Shown: positions 35,666 to 46,017 of the stretch, piece after piece
Layout: each line of letters opens with the position of its first letter
How positions within the stretch are numbered: position 1 is the first letter of the stretch
NCBI RefSeq assembly: GCF_003254525.1
Contig: NZ_QFYS01000010.1
Location: forward strand, 1 to 64,000
Reading direction: 5' to 3'
Origin: Phenylobacterium kunshanense
Lineage (GTDB): Bacteria > Pseudomonadota > Alphaproteobacteria > Caulobacterales > Caulobacteraceae
Length of the DNA stretch: 64,000 bases
Notes under the pieces: model-generated
The model's input: the letters and a program-made list of their open reading frames with translations, nothing else
The model's database searches: none
What the model was told of the DNA's origin: nothing
Translations under genes and position numbers: made by a program

Positions 35666-36795
35666 GCGCCCTGTCCTGGACCCGCGTCCTGGCCGTGCTG
35701 GTCAAGGAGTTTAAGCAGCTCACCCGCGACCGGCTGACCTACGCCATGATGCTGGCGATCCCGGTCATCCAGCTCACCCTCTTCGGCTACGCCATCAACA
35801 CCGAGCCGCGCCATCTGCCGACGGCGGTGCTGGTCCAGGAAGACAGCCGCTATGCCCGCTCGCTGATCGCCGCGCTGGAGAACTCCCGCTATTTCGACTT
35901 CGTGGCGGAGGCGCGCACGCCGAGCGAGTTGGACGCCCTCCTCCGTACCGGCCAGGCGCAGTTCGCGGTGACCATTCCCGGAGACTTCAGCCGCCGCGTG
36001 GCGCGAGGCGAGAAGCCGCAGATCCTGGTGGAGGCCGACGCGACGGATCCCTCGGCGACCGGCGGCGCCGTGGCGGCCCTGGCCGCACTCCCCGATCGCG
36101 CGCTGGCCCATGACCTCAAGGGCGCGTTGGCCGCAAGGGGTCAGCCCGCGGCGCCATTCGAGGTGGTCATTCACCGGCGCTACAACCCCGAGGCCATCAC
36201 GGCCTACAACATCGTGCCCGGGCTCCTGGGCATCATCCTGTCGCTGACACTGGTGATGATGACCGCGCTGTCGGTCACCCGCGAGACCGAGCGCGGGACG
36301 ATGGAGACCCTGCTGTCCACCCCGCTCGAGCCGATCGAGGTGATGATCGGCAAGCTGGCGCCCTATGTGATGGTGGGGCTTATCCAGACGGCCATCATCC
36401 TGGTCATGGCCGCATCGCTGTTCGAGGTGCCGATGGCCGGCGGGTGGCTGGGGCTCACCGCCGGTGTCGCCCTCTTCATCACCGGCTCGCTGGCGCTGGG
36501 CTTCCTTATCTCCACGGTCGCCCGCTCACAACTGCAGGCGATGCAGATGAGCTTCTTCTACATCCTGCCGTCGATCCTGCTGTCGGGCTTCATGTTCCCG
36601 TTTCGCGGGATGCCGGCCTGGGCGCAGTGGATCGGCGAGGTGATCCCCGTCACTCACTTCCTGCGCGTGGTCCGCGGCTCGCTCCTGAAGTCACAAGGGA
36701 TCGGCGACCAGTGGCGGGAACTGGCCGCCCTGGCCGCCTTCGTCTGCGTGGTGACGGCGCTGGCCATGGCCCGCTACCGCCGCACGCTGGACTGA
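35662..36795 (+). CDS. ABC-2 type exporter permease
   Basis: The 377-residue permease has an N-terminal helix, a large periplasmic domain (about 45-165), and five more helices in the C-terminal half with the ABC-2 motifs E-R-G-T-M-E-T-L-L-S-T-P-L and M-F-P-F-R-G-M-P. Only one permease gene is present, whereas ybh-type operons usually encode two, so it probably works as a homodimer. GTG start, overlapping the ATPase gene by 4 bases. It is convergent with the chemoreceptor gene, with 3 bases between stops. Confidence 0.9.
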   Translation: MSALSWTRVLAVLVKEFKQLTRDRLTYAMMLAIPVIQLTLFGYAINTEPRHLPTAVLVQEDSRYARSLIAALENSRYFDFVAEARTPSELDALLRTGQAQFAVTIPGDFSRRVARGEKPQILVEADATDPSATGGAVAALAALPDRALAHDLKGALAARGQPAAPFEVVIHRRYNPEAITAYNIVPGLLGIILSLTLVMMTALSVTRETERGTMETLLSTPLEPIEVMIGKLAPYVMVGLIQTAIILVMAASLFEVPMAGGWLGLTAGVALFITGSLALGFLISTVARSQLQAMQMSFFYILPSILLSGFMFPFRGMPAWAQWIGEVIPVTHFLRVVRGSLLKSQGIGDQWRELAALAAFVCVVTALAMARYRRTLD

Positions 36796-36798
36796 TCC

Positions 36799-38643
36799 TC
36801 AGCTCGCGAGCCGCATGGGAGCCTGCTCGCCCACGGCCCGCGTCCCGGCCTCCGGGTGGACCTTGAACTGGGCGATCAGCCGGGCCAGCTCGGCCGACTG
36901 GCGCGAGAGCGTGTGGCTGGCCGCCGTGCTCTCCTCGACCATCGCGGCGTTCTGCTGGGTGACGGTGTCCATCTGGTTCATGGCGGTGTTGACCTCGCCC
37001 AGAGCCGACGACTGCTCGCGCGCGGACGAGGCGATCTGGCTGACCAGAGTCGCCACCTGGTCGAACTGCTCGAAGATCTGCTGCAGTGACTGACCGGTCT
37101 GGGCCACCAGCTCGACGCCGGCTCCGACGTGGCCGGTGGAGGCGTTGATCAGACCCTTGATCTCCTTGGCGGCCTCGGCCGAGCGCTGGGCCAGGGCCCG
37201 GACTTCCGAGGCGACCACGGCGAAGCCCTTGCCGGCGTCACCGGCTCGCGCCGCTTCGACCCCGGCGTTCAGCGCCAGCAGATTGGTCTGGAACGCGATC
37301 TCGTCGATCACCGCGATGATCTGGCCGATCTGGCTGGAGGAAGAGGATATCTCGTCCATGGCCGCCACCGCCCGGCCGACGACATCGCTGCTGCTCTCGG
37401 CGGTCGCGCGGGCCTGGGTGACGACGCGGTCCGCCTGCTGGGCGCCCTCGGCGGTGCGCCGCACGGTTGCGGTGATCTCGTCCAGGGCCGCTGCCGTCTC
37501 TTCCAGCGTCGCGGCCTGCTGCTCGGTGCGGCGGGCAAGGTTGTCCGCGGCCTGGCTGACTTCGCTGGCGCCCGACGAGATGCCGGCGGACTCGTCCACG
37601 ATCTTGCCCAGGGTGCGCTCGAGCTTGGAGAGCGCGCCGTTGAAATCGGACCGGAGCTGTTCGTACGAGCCGCTGAACTTGGCGTCGATGCGGGTCGTCA
37701 GGTCGCCCGCCGACAGGCGCGAGAGCCCCTCGGCCAGGGCCTGCACGACGGCCTGTTGTTCGGCCTGGACGGCGGCGCGTTCCTTCTCGCTGGCCGCGCG
37801 CTGTTCGGCCGCGGCCTGTTCGGCGGCCTTGGCGTCACGCTCCAGGCGGACGCGCTCGAGGGCGCCCTGTTTGAAGCTCAGCACGGCCTGCGCCATCGCG
37901 CCGACCTCGTCGCGCCGCTCGGTCGCCGGAATGTCCACGTCGTTGTCGCCGGCGGCCAGCTTCCGCATGACGGCGGTCATGGCCCGCACGGGATTGCCGA
38001 TCGCCCGGGCCAGGATGACGCCTGCCACGGAGGCCAGGGCGGCGAGGCCAGCAATGCCCACGACGAGGCCGATGGTGACCTGCTGCAGCGCGCGGGCCTG
38101 GTTGGCGGCCTCGCGCTCAAGGGCGGCCGACGCGGCCTTCTCGATCTCTTCCAGCGCCGTCTCCACGTCGCCGATCGCGGCGTCGGCGGGACCATCCGGG
38201 CTCACCAGCGTCACGGCCTGGGCGCGCGTGGCCGGGTCCCGGCCCATGGCGATGCCGACCTGCAGCGCCGTCTTGTCGTAGTTCGCGAAAGCCCGCTCGA
38301 CGGCAGCCACCCGCTGGAGGGCCTTGGGATCGTCCTTTTCGAGCGCCTTGATCTCCTTGAGGGCCGCGAAGAACTTCGGCTGGTGCGCCTCGTTGATGCG
38401 CTTCACGTAGTACTCGTCGCCCGACAGCAGGTAGCCACGCAGGGAGTTTTCCTGGCGCGCGAGGCGGAAGGTCGCGTCCACATTGGCCGACAACACCTTC
38501 TGCGCGCGATCCGTCCGGGCGATCGAGGCCGACAGCGCGGCGTTGTTGAGGTGCAGCGCGACGCCGCCTGCGGCGATGGTGACCAGCATGGCCGAAAACA
38601 CCACGACGAGCTTGGCCGAGATGTTGAGATCCCTGAAGTTCAC
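36799..38643 (-). CDS. Transmembrane methyl-accepting chemotaxis protein with CHASE3-like sensor
   Basis: The 614-residue receptor has a first membrane helix (about 8-30), a helical periplasmic sensor of the CHASE3/four-helix type with the motif [13 protein letters not shown], a second helix (about 188-210), a HAMP domain (I-G-N-P-V-R-A-M-T), and the signalling hairpin. Its hairpin tip is nearly identical to those of the two globin-coupled receptors at 11-14 kb. I use the GTG start at 38643 (AGGGG 5 bases upstream) rather than a TTG 18 bases further out. The ligand is unknown. Confidence 0.9.
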   Translation of the reverse strand: MNFRDLNISAKLVVVFSAMLVTIAAGGVALHLNNAALSASIARTDRAQKVLSANVDATFRLARQENSLRGYLLSGDEYYVKRINEAHQPKFFAALKEIKALEKDDPKALQRVAAVERAFANYDKTALQVGIAMGRDPATRAQAVTLVSPDGPADAAIGDVETALEEIEKAASAALEREAANQARALQQVTIGLVVGIAGLAALASVAGVILARAIGNPVRAMTAVMRKLAAGDNDVDIPATERRDEVGAMAQAVLSFKQGALERVRLERDAKAAEQAAAEQRAASEKERAAVQAEQQAVVQALAEGLSRLSAGDLTTRIDAKFSGSYEQLRSDFNGALSKLERTLGKIVDESAGISSGASEVSQAADNLARRTEQQAATLEETAAALDEITATVRRTAEGAQQADRVVTQARATAESSSDVVGRAVAAMDEISSSSSQIGQIIAVIDEIAFQTNLLALNAGVEAARAGDAGKGFAVVASEVRALAQRSAEAAKEIKGLINASTGHVGAGVELVAQTGQSLQQIFEQFDQVATLVSQIASSAREQSSALGEVNTAMNQMDTVTQQNAAMVEESTAASHTLSRQSAELARLIAQFKVHPEAGTRAVGEQAPMRLAS

Positions 38644-38842
38644 GGTAGCCCCTAGTTCCAATCCAGCTTGCGCCAGGATTGCGGGCTCGACCTGCTAACC
38701 AATTAACCGAAGCCGTTCCGCAGTGAGACGGAACGTCGCAATCCTGACAGTTGCATCTGCAACCAAAGCGCGGCCATGGACGCGCCGCCGGTCCGGCCAT
38801 AGTCTCGCTCGTCCCTCGACCCGACCGGGACACCTCCTCGCC

Positions 38843-39241
38843 ATGACCGACCTTGCGCCGCCGACTGTCGCCCATGAGCTGCGGCGCCTCCTGGCGTCCA
38901 GCCATGCGCCCTACTCCGGCGTGCACGTGGCGGCCGCGGTCGAGGCCGCGGACGGCAGTGTCCACTATGGCGTCAATGTGGAGAACGCCGCCTACCCACA
39001 GGGCGTCTGCGCCGAGGCCAGCGCGATCTCCGCCGCGGTGACCGCCGGTCACAACTCCCTGCGGCGGGTCTGGGTCGCCTCGGACCTCCCCGGCCTCATC
39101 TGGCCCTGCGGTGGTTGCCGCCAGAAGATCTGGGAATTCGCCGAGCCCGGGTGTGAGGTGATCAGCGTGCCGGCCGAGGGGGCGGCGGAGAGCCACACGA
39201 TCGAGGCTCTCCTGCCGCTCGGCTTCCGGCTGCCCCGCTAA
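38843..39241 (+). CDS. cdd: Cytidine deaminase
   Basis: The 132-residue enzyme has the homotetrameric cytidine deaminase pattern. Zinc ligands are Cys56 with catalytic Glu58 (G-V-C-A-E-A-S) and Cys89 and Cys92 (W-P-C-G-G-C-R-Q); the substrate-binding N-V-E-N-A-A block (45-50) is intact. It deaminates cytidine and deoxycytidine in pyrimidine salvage. The start at 38843 follows the family; the frame is open further upstream. Its stop overlaps that of the convergent DUF885 gene. Confidence 0.92.
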   Translation: MTDLAPPTVAHELRRLLASSHAPYSGVHVAAAVEAADGSVHYGVNVENAAYPQGVCAEASAISAAVTAGHNSLRRVWVASDLPGLIWPCGGCRQKIWEFAEPGCEVISVPAEGAAESHTIEALLPLGFRLPR

Positions 39242-41067
39242 GCCTTGCGGCTGGCGGCGACATAGCGGTCGATCACGCTCTCCAGCACCGACAGGGGCGT
39301 GCCGCCGGTCGCGACCACGGCGTCGTTGAAGTCGCGCAGGTCGAAACCGGCGCCAAGGCTGGAGCGCGCCTTCTCGCGTAGGCGCACGATCTCATTGTGG
39401 CCGGTCTTGTAGGCGCACGCCTGGCCGGGGCTGGCGCAATAGCGGTCGACCTCGCTCGTGATGGCGCTGACCGAACGGCCGGTGGCCGCCACCATCCAGT
39501 CGATGGCCTGCTCGCGGCCCCAACGCTTGTCGTGCAGGCCCGTGTCGACCACGAGGCGCGCCGCCCGGAAACGCAGGGCCTGGAAGTAGCCCAGGCGTCC
39601 CATGGGATCGTCGGCGTAGAAGCCGAGCTCGTCGGCGAGCTGCTCGGCGTAGAGCGCCCAGCCCTCGGTGAACGCGCCGAAGCCGATCAGCGAGGAGATG
39701 GTGTGGATCTCACCTGCCCGCTCGGCCAGGTAGGCTCCCTGCCAGGCATGGCCCGGGATCGCTTCGTGCGTGGTCAGGCTGGCCAGCGTGTACCGCGGCC
39801 AGGCTCCCGTATCGCGCAGGTTCACGTAGTAGATCGCCGGTCGCGAGCCATCGAGGGCGGCGAAGTTCATATAGCCCAGGCTGGCGCCGGCCTCGATCTC
39901 GGGCGGGACCCGCTTCACCTCGACCGGCGCCTTCAGGCCCAGTTTCGAGAATTTCGGGATGTAGGTCCGGATCGCGGCGATGCGGCCCTCGATGTACGAG
40001 ATCAGTTCCCGCCGGCCGGCGTCGGTGTTCGGATAGACGAACTTAGGATCCTTGGTCAGCGCAGCCATGCGCTCGCCGACCGAGCCCTGAGCATAGCCCT
40101 GAGCCTTGAGGATGCGGTCCATCTCGGCGTCGATGGCTGCGCCCTGTTCCAGGCCGGTCTTGTGGATCTCGTCCGGTGTGCGGTCGGTGGTCGTGTGTAG
40201 CTTGAGCGCCCAGCGGTAGTAGTCGGCGCCGTCGGGGAACTTCCACACGCCCGCGTCGTGGCTGGCGCGCGGTTGCAGCGACTGCAGCATCGCCGCCTGA
40301 CGTTCCAGCGCCGGGAACACTTTCTGCGCGACGATGGCGCTCGCGCGCGCCCGCCAGTCGCCCGGGAGCCCCTTGGCCGCCGCACGTTCGGTCAACGAGG
40401 TCACGAGACGCGTCGCGGCCGCGTCCTGGGCTCGCAGGTCCTTGACCTGCCCCAGCGCCGTGGTGAGCAGGAAGTCGGGCAGGATCACACCCTTGGCGGC
40501 CGCATCCCTGATCCGGTCGGTCTCCTGGTCCAGCGCCGCGCCCACCTGGTCGAGGCGAGCGAGATAGGCCTCGGCGTCGTCCGCGGTCTCGATGAGGTGC
40601 TGGGCGTTCAGGAACTCGCCCGTGTTGGCGACCGTGCCGTCCTGCTGGCTGACCACGTAGGGGACCGCGAAATCCTTGCCGTAGCCGAACCGCCCCCCTT
40701 CGGCCCCGACGCCCATGGCATAGAGCACCGTGTCGTAGGTGGTGAGGTCCTTGCCGGAGAGGCTGTCGCGGGGGATCGCCTGGAGCCGCTTCACCCGGTC
40801 GGCATAGCCGGCGAACTCCTTGGTCCGGCCGCCCGACGACAGGTCGTTCAGACGCCGACGCAACGCGGCGCGGGGGCCCTTGTCCATCCCCAGGCTGGTG
40901 GCGCCTTCCGGGCTCTCCGCGAGGATCTCCTCGACGAACGAGTCCAGCAACTTGGCCAGTCGAGGATCGTTGACGGCTGCAGCCTCGGCGGCGAGCGCGG
41001 CGAGCGGCGTCGCGGCAAGGCCGAGCGCAGCGCCCGTGAACAGCAGATGGCGGCGAGAAAGGTCCAT
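39238..41067 (-). CDS. DUF885 family metallopeptidase-like protein, Tat-exported
   Basis: The 609-residue protein begins with a twin-arginine type signal (M-D-L-S-R-R-H-L-L-F-T-G-A-A-L-G). The DUF885 domain fills the rest; near its C-terminus is the zinc-type motif H-E-A-I-P-G-H (HExxxGH) followed downstream by the acidic residue in F-T-E-G-W-A-L-Y-A-E. Such proteins are presumed peptidases. The start is the ATG at 41067 that places the RR motif correctly; the ribosome binding site is weak. Confidence 0.87.
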   Translation of the reverse strand: MDLSRRHLLFTGAALGLAATPLAALAAEAAAVNDPRLAKLLDSFVEEILAESPEGATSLGMDKGPRAALRRRLNDLSSGGRTKEFAGYADRVKRLQAIPRDSLSGKDLTTYDTVLYAMGVGAEGGRFGYGKDFAVPYVVSQQDGTVANTGEFLNAQHLIETADDAEAYLARLDQVGAALDQETDRIRDAAAKGVILPDFLLTTALGQVKDLRAQDAAATRLVTSLTERAAAKGLPGDWRARASAIVAQKVFPALERQAAMLQSLQPRASHDAGVWKFPDGADYYRWALKLHTTTDRTPDEIHKTGLEQGAAIDAEMDRILKAQGYAQGSVGERMAALTKDPKFVYPNTDAGRRELISYIEGRIAAIRTYIPKFSKLGLKAPVEVKRVPPEIEAGASLGYMNFAALDGSRPAIYYVNLRDTGAWPRYTLASLTTHEAIPGHAWQGAYLAERAGEIHTISSLIGFGAFTEGWALYAEQLADELGFYADDPMGRLGYFQALRFRAARLVVDTGLHDKRWGREQAIDWMVAATGRSVSAITSEVDRYCASPGQACAYKTGHNEIVRLREKARSSLGAGFDLRDFNDAVVATGGTPLSVLESVIDRYVAASRKA

Positions 41068-41208
41068 GCCTGGCGGTCCCCAAGAAATTGTGGAACGGGA
41101 CCCTAGCGGCCGGCAGCCACCGCGCAATTCCTATGCTGCGAACGGCGATCTTCGGGGCGCCAGCTTGCCGCGCTTGCCCGACTCCCTTGCCCATCCCACC
41201 TTGAGGGC

Positions 41209-43754
<2,546 letters not shown>

Positions 43755-43758
<4 letters not shown>

Positions 43759-44048
43759 GCGAGGACATGGCCGTGGACGCCTGCCGCGCCGACGTCTGGC
43801 TCTGGCGCGCCCGCTTCTTCAAGACGCGCTCGATGGCCGCGAAATTCGTCGACCAGGGCCGAATCCGGATGACCCGCGGCGGCCAGGAGACCCGGCTCGA
43901 CAAGGCCTCCCGCGCCCTCAAGGCCGGCGACCAGCTCGTCTTCGCCCTCGGCGGCCGGCTCATCGCGGTGCGGGTCGAGGCCATGGGCGAGCGCCGGGGA
44001 CCGGCGACGGAAGCGCGCGAGCTCTACTCGACGTTGCTGGAAGGCTGA
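43755..44048 (+). CDS. S4-domain RNA-binding protein (Hsp15-like)
   Basis: The 97-residue protein has the S4 RNA-binding fold: R-A-D-V-W-L-W-R-A-R-F-F-K-T-R, then A-A-K-F-V-D-Q-G-R-I-R and K-A-S-R-A-L-K-A-G-D-Q-L. Hsp15 (HslR) recycles free 50S subunits carrying a nascent chain; the same role is plausible. It starts at GTG and overlaps the helicase stop by 4 bases, so the two are translationally coupled. Confidence 0.88.
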
Positions 44049-44081
44049 GCCACAGTTTCCGTGCGAACGGGGGTGCGGAGC

Positions 44082-44525
44082 ATGAGCGATCGGATTCAGG
44101 AACTCGCCAGCGGAGGCGGGATGCCCGCCAAGCGCGGCTTCGGGGCGTGGATCGCCGGCCGATCCGGACGTCGCGACTATTGGCTTTGGGTCGTTCCTTG
44201 GTTCGTCGCCGCTACAGCGGCCACACTGGCGTCGCCGACGTTGGCCCTGCTGTTCGGTGTCCCTCTGTTACTGTTCTGGATTCGGCGCCTTCATGACCTC
44301 GGCTGGAGCGGCTGGCTGGCGCCCCTGATCAACATCGCCATCTCCATCGTGGGCTGGATCGAGATGGGCGTCGCCACCGCAGGAGGCGGCGGTAGCGGCC
44401 TGTTTCAGAGCCTCGTGGCGTTCGCCGCCATCATCGCCCTCCGCGTGATCCCGGGTCAGCCGCGGCGCAACGAGTACGGCCCACCCCCCGGCCGCAAGCC
44501 GGATCTGGCCGAGACTTTCACCTAG
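44082..44525 (+). CDS. DUF805 family membrane protein
   Basis: The 147-residue protein has the DUF805 features: G-R-S-G-R-R-D-Y-W-L-W at the start of the domain and R-R-L-H-D-L-G-W-S-G-W between helices, with three to four hydrophobic helices. It is an inner-membrane protein of unknown function. I chose the ATG at 44082 over the GTG at 44061, which has no ribosome binding site. Confidence 0.8.
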   Translation: MSDRIQELASGGGMPAKRGFGAWIAGRSGRRDYWLWVVPWFVAATAATLASPTLALLFGVPLLLFWIRRLHDLGWSGWLAPLINIAISIVGWIEMGVATAGGGGSGLFQSLVAFAAIIALRVIPGQPRRNEYGPPPGRKPDLAETFT

Positions 44526-44630
44526 GCGCCTATCCCCGCTTCCAGAAATCCTGACGGTCCGTCGCATTGACAAGATGCTGCGGCGCCGCGAAAAACCCGC
44601 GCCGCCAGCGCCAGGAGTTCCGCGCCCGCC

Positions 44631-44972
44631 ATGACCTACATCGTGATGGATCCGTGCATCAAATGTAAGTTCATGGACTGCGTGGAGGTGTGTCCCGTCG
44701 ACTGCTTCTACGAGGGCGAAAACTTCCTCGCGATCAATCCGGACGAGTGCATCGACTGCGGCGTCTGCGAACCCGAGTGCCCCGTCGACGCGATCAAGCC
44801 TGACACCGAAGATGATCCGGACGGCAAGTGGCTTCGGATCAACGCCGAATACTCGAAAGTGTGGCCGAACATCACGGTCAAGGGCGAGCCGCCCGCCGAC
44901 AAGGAAGCTTTCGAGCGCGAGACCGGCAAGTTCGAGAAGTACTTCTCCGAGAAGCCTGGCCGCGGCTCCTGA
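44631..44972 (+). CDS. fdxA: 7Fe ferredoxin FdxA
   Basis: The 113-residue ferredoxin carries nine Cys in the N-terminal half: positions 9, 12, 17, 21 and 25, then 40, 43, 46 and 50. This is the pattern of a [3Fe-4S] plus [4Fe-4S] ferredoxin. The C-terminal extension (W-P-N-I-T-V-K-G-E) is typical of the FdxA type in alphaproteobacteria. It carries electrons in the cytoplasm. A TTGACA element at 44567-44572 may be the -35 box. Confidence 0.94.
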   Translation: MTYIVMDPCIKCKFMDCVEVCPVDCFYEGENFLAINPDECIDCGVCEPECPVDAIKPDTEDDPDGKWLRINAEYSKVWPNITVKGEPPADKEAFERETGKFEKYFSEKPGRGS

Positions 44973-44984
44973 CGCCATCCTCGC

Positions 44985-45003
44985 CCCGCGGGACCGCCGC
45001 GGG
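44985..45003 (+). terminator. Probable terminator after fdxA
   Basis: CCCGCGG (44985-44991) and CCGCGGG (44997-45003) form a 7-bp stem with a 5-base loop 12 bases after the fdxA stop; the region downstream is pyrimidine rich (CCCAACCCTTTCTTT). Confidence 0.55.
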
Positions 45004-45262
45004 CCCAACCCTTTCTTTCCGCTGGTTTTTGTGTTAATGTCATAGCTGACACGACACAGAGGCGCTTGCCCGTGCCGGTCGAAATCAGAACAGCCGTCCG
45101 GTTCCCCCAGCCGGAGCGGGCGAAGGGTGTCTTAAGAGGTCAGCTTCCGAACCACAGCGATTTCGCAACCGCGCCTTTCTCGCGGAAGGGGTGGTTTTGT
45201 CGCATCCGGAAGCGCCTGACAGAAGTGCCGCGGGTTCGCGGACGCATATGAGAGGTATCTCG

Positions 45263-45778
45263 ATGAGCAAGAGCGGTCACGAATTCTCGGTTGGCGATCA
45301 CGTCGTCTACCCGGCCCATGGCGTGGGTCAGGTGCAAGGGATCGAAACCCAGGAAGTCGCCGGTCTGAAGCTTGAAGTGTACGTGATCACCTTCGACCAC
45401 GAGAAGATGACGCTGCGCGTTCCCACCGCCAAGGCCAAGACGGCCGGCCTGCGCTCGCTCGCCGAGACCGGCGTGGTGTCGAAGGCGCTGACCACGCTGA
45501 AGGGCCGCGCCCGCGTGAAGCGCACCATGTGGTCGCGCCGCGCTCAGGAATACGAAGCCAAGATCAATTCGGGCGACCTGATTTCGATCGCCGAGGTCGT
45601 GCGCGACCTGCACCGCGCCGAGAACCAGCCCGAGCAGTCCTATTCCGAGCGCCAGCTCTACGAGAGCGCCCTGGACCGCATGGCCCGCGAAGTCGCCGCC
45701 ATCGAGCGCATCGACCGCGAAGCGGCCATCGCCATGCTCAACAAGTCGCTGGTGAAGACCCAGGCCGCCGCGGCCTGA
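45263..45778 (+). CDS. carD: CarD family transcriptional regulator
   Basis: The 171-residue protein has the N-terminal RNA-polymerase-interacting Tudor-like domain (F-S-V-G-D-H-V-V-Y-P-A-H-G-V-G) and a helical C-terminal DNA-binding domain with W-S-R-R-A-Q-E-Y and L-I-S-I-A-E-V-V-R-D-L. CarD stabilises open promoter complexes, including at rRNA promoters; the Caulobacter homologue is CdnL. GAGAGG lies 7 bases before the ATG. The 290-base upstream gap holds the fdxA terminator and probably the promoter, and no other gene was recognised there. Confidence 0.93.
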   Translation: MSKSGHEFSVGDHVVYPAHGVGQVQGIETQEVAGLKLEVYVITFDHEKMTLRVPTAKAKTAGLRSLAETGVVSKALTTLKGRARVKRTMWSRRAQEYEAKINSGDLISIAEVVRDLHRAENQPEQSYSERQLYESALDRMAREVAAIERIDREAAIAMLNKSLVKTQAAAA

Positions 45779-45804
45779 TCCGTCCTCCCGACGTTGACCT
45801 CGAG

Positions 45805-45831
45805 ACGCCCGGCCTCACCGCCGGGCGTTTT
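45805..45831 (+). terminator. Intrinsic terminator of carD
   Basis: ACGCCCGGC (45805-45813) and GCCGGGCGT (45820-45828) form a perfect 9-bp stem with a 6-base loop, followed directly by TTT and a T-rich stretch. Confidence 0.85.
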
Positions 45832-45917
45832 CGTTTCCACGCCCGCAGGGGACAGGCGACGGACCGCGCCGCCGTTTGCAAACCCGCCGCCATGCGCTAC
45901 CACCGCCCCCGCGCAGC

Positions 45918-45994
45918 GGCCCGGTAGCTCAGCCGGATAGAGCAGGGCTTTCCTAAAGCCAAGGTCAGGGGTTCGAATCCCTTCCGGGCCGCCA
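45918..45994 (+). tRNA. tRNA-Arg (anticodon CCT)
   Basis: The 77-base sequence folds as a cloverleaf: acceptor GGCCCGG with CCGGGCC, D arm GCTC/GAGC, anticodon loop TTCCTAA giving anticodon CCT, T arm with TTCGAAT, and an encoded CCA end. The first anticodon-stem pair is a G-A mismatch. It decodes AGG, a rare Arg codon in this GC-rich genome. Confidence 0.95.
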
Positions 45995-46017
45995 GCGCAA
46001 GCAACCCGGCGTCGGAC

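Noticed and set aside
45066..45251. A 61-codon open frame between fdxA and carD
   Set aside because: No ribosome binding site, no recognisable motif, and it runs through the expected carD leader and promoter.
45918..45994. tRNA-Arg(CCT) as attachment site of an island covering the kinase and CHAT-TPS genes
   Set aside because: No second copy of the tRNA 3' end was seen downstream, no integrase gene is present, and codon usage of the region matches its surroundings.
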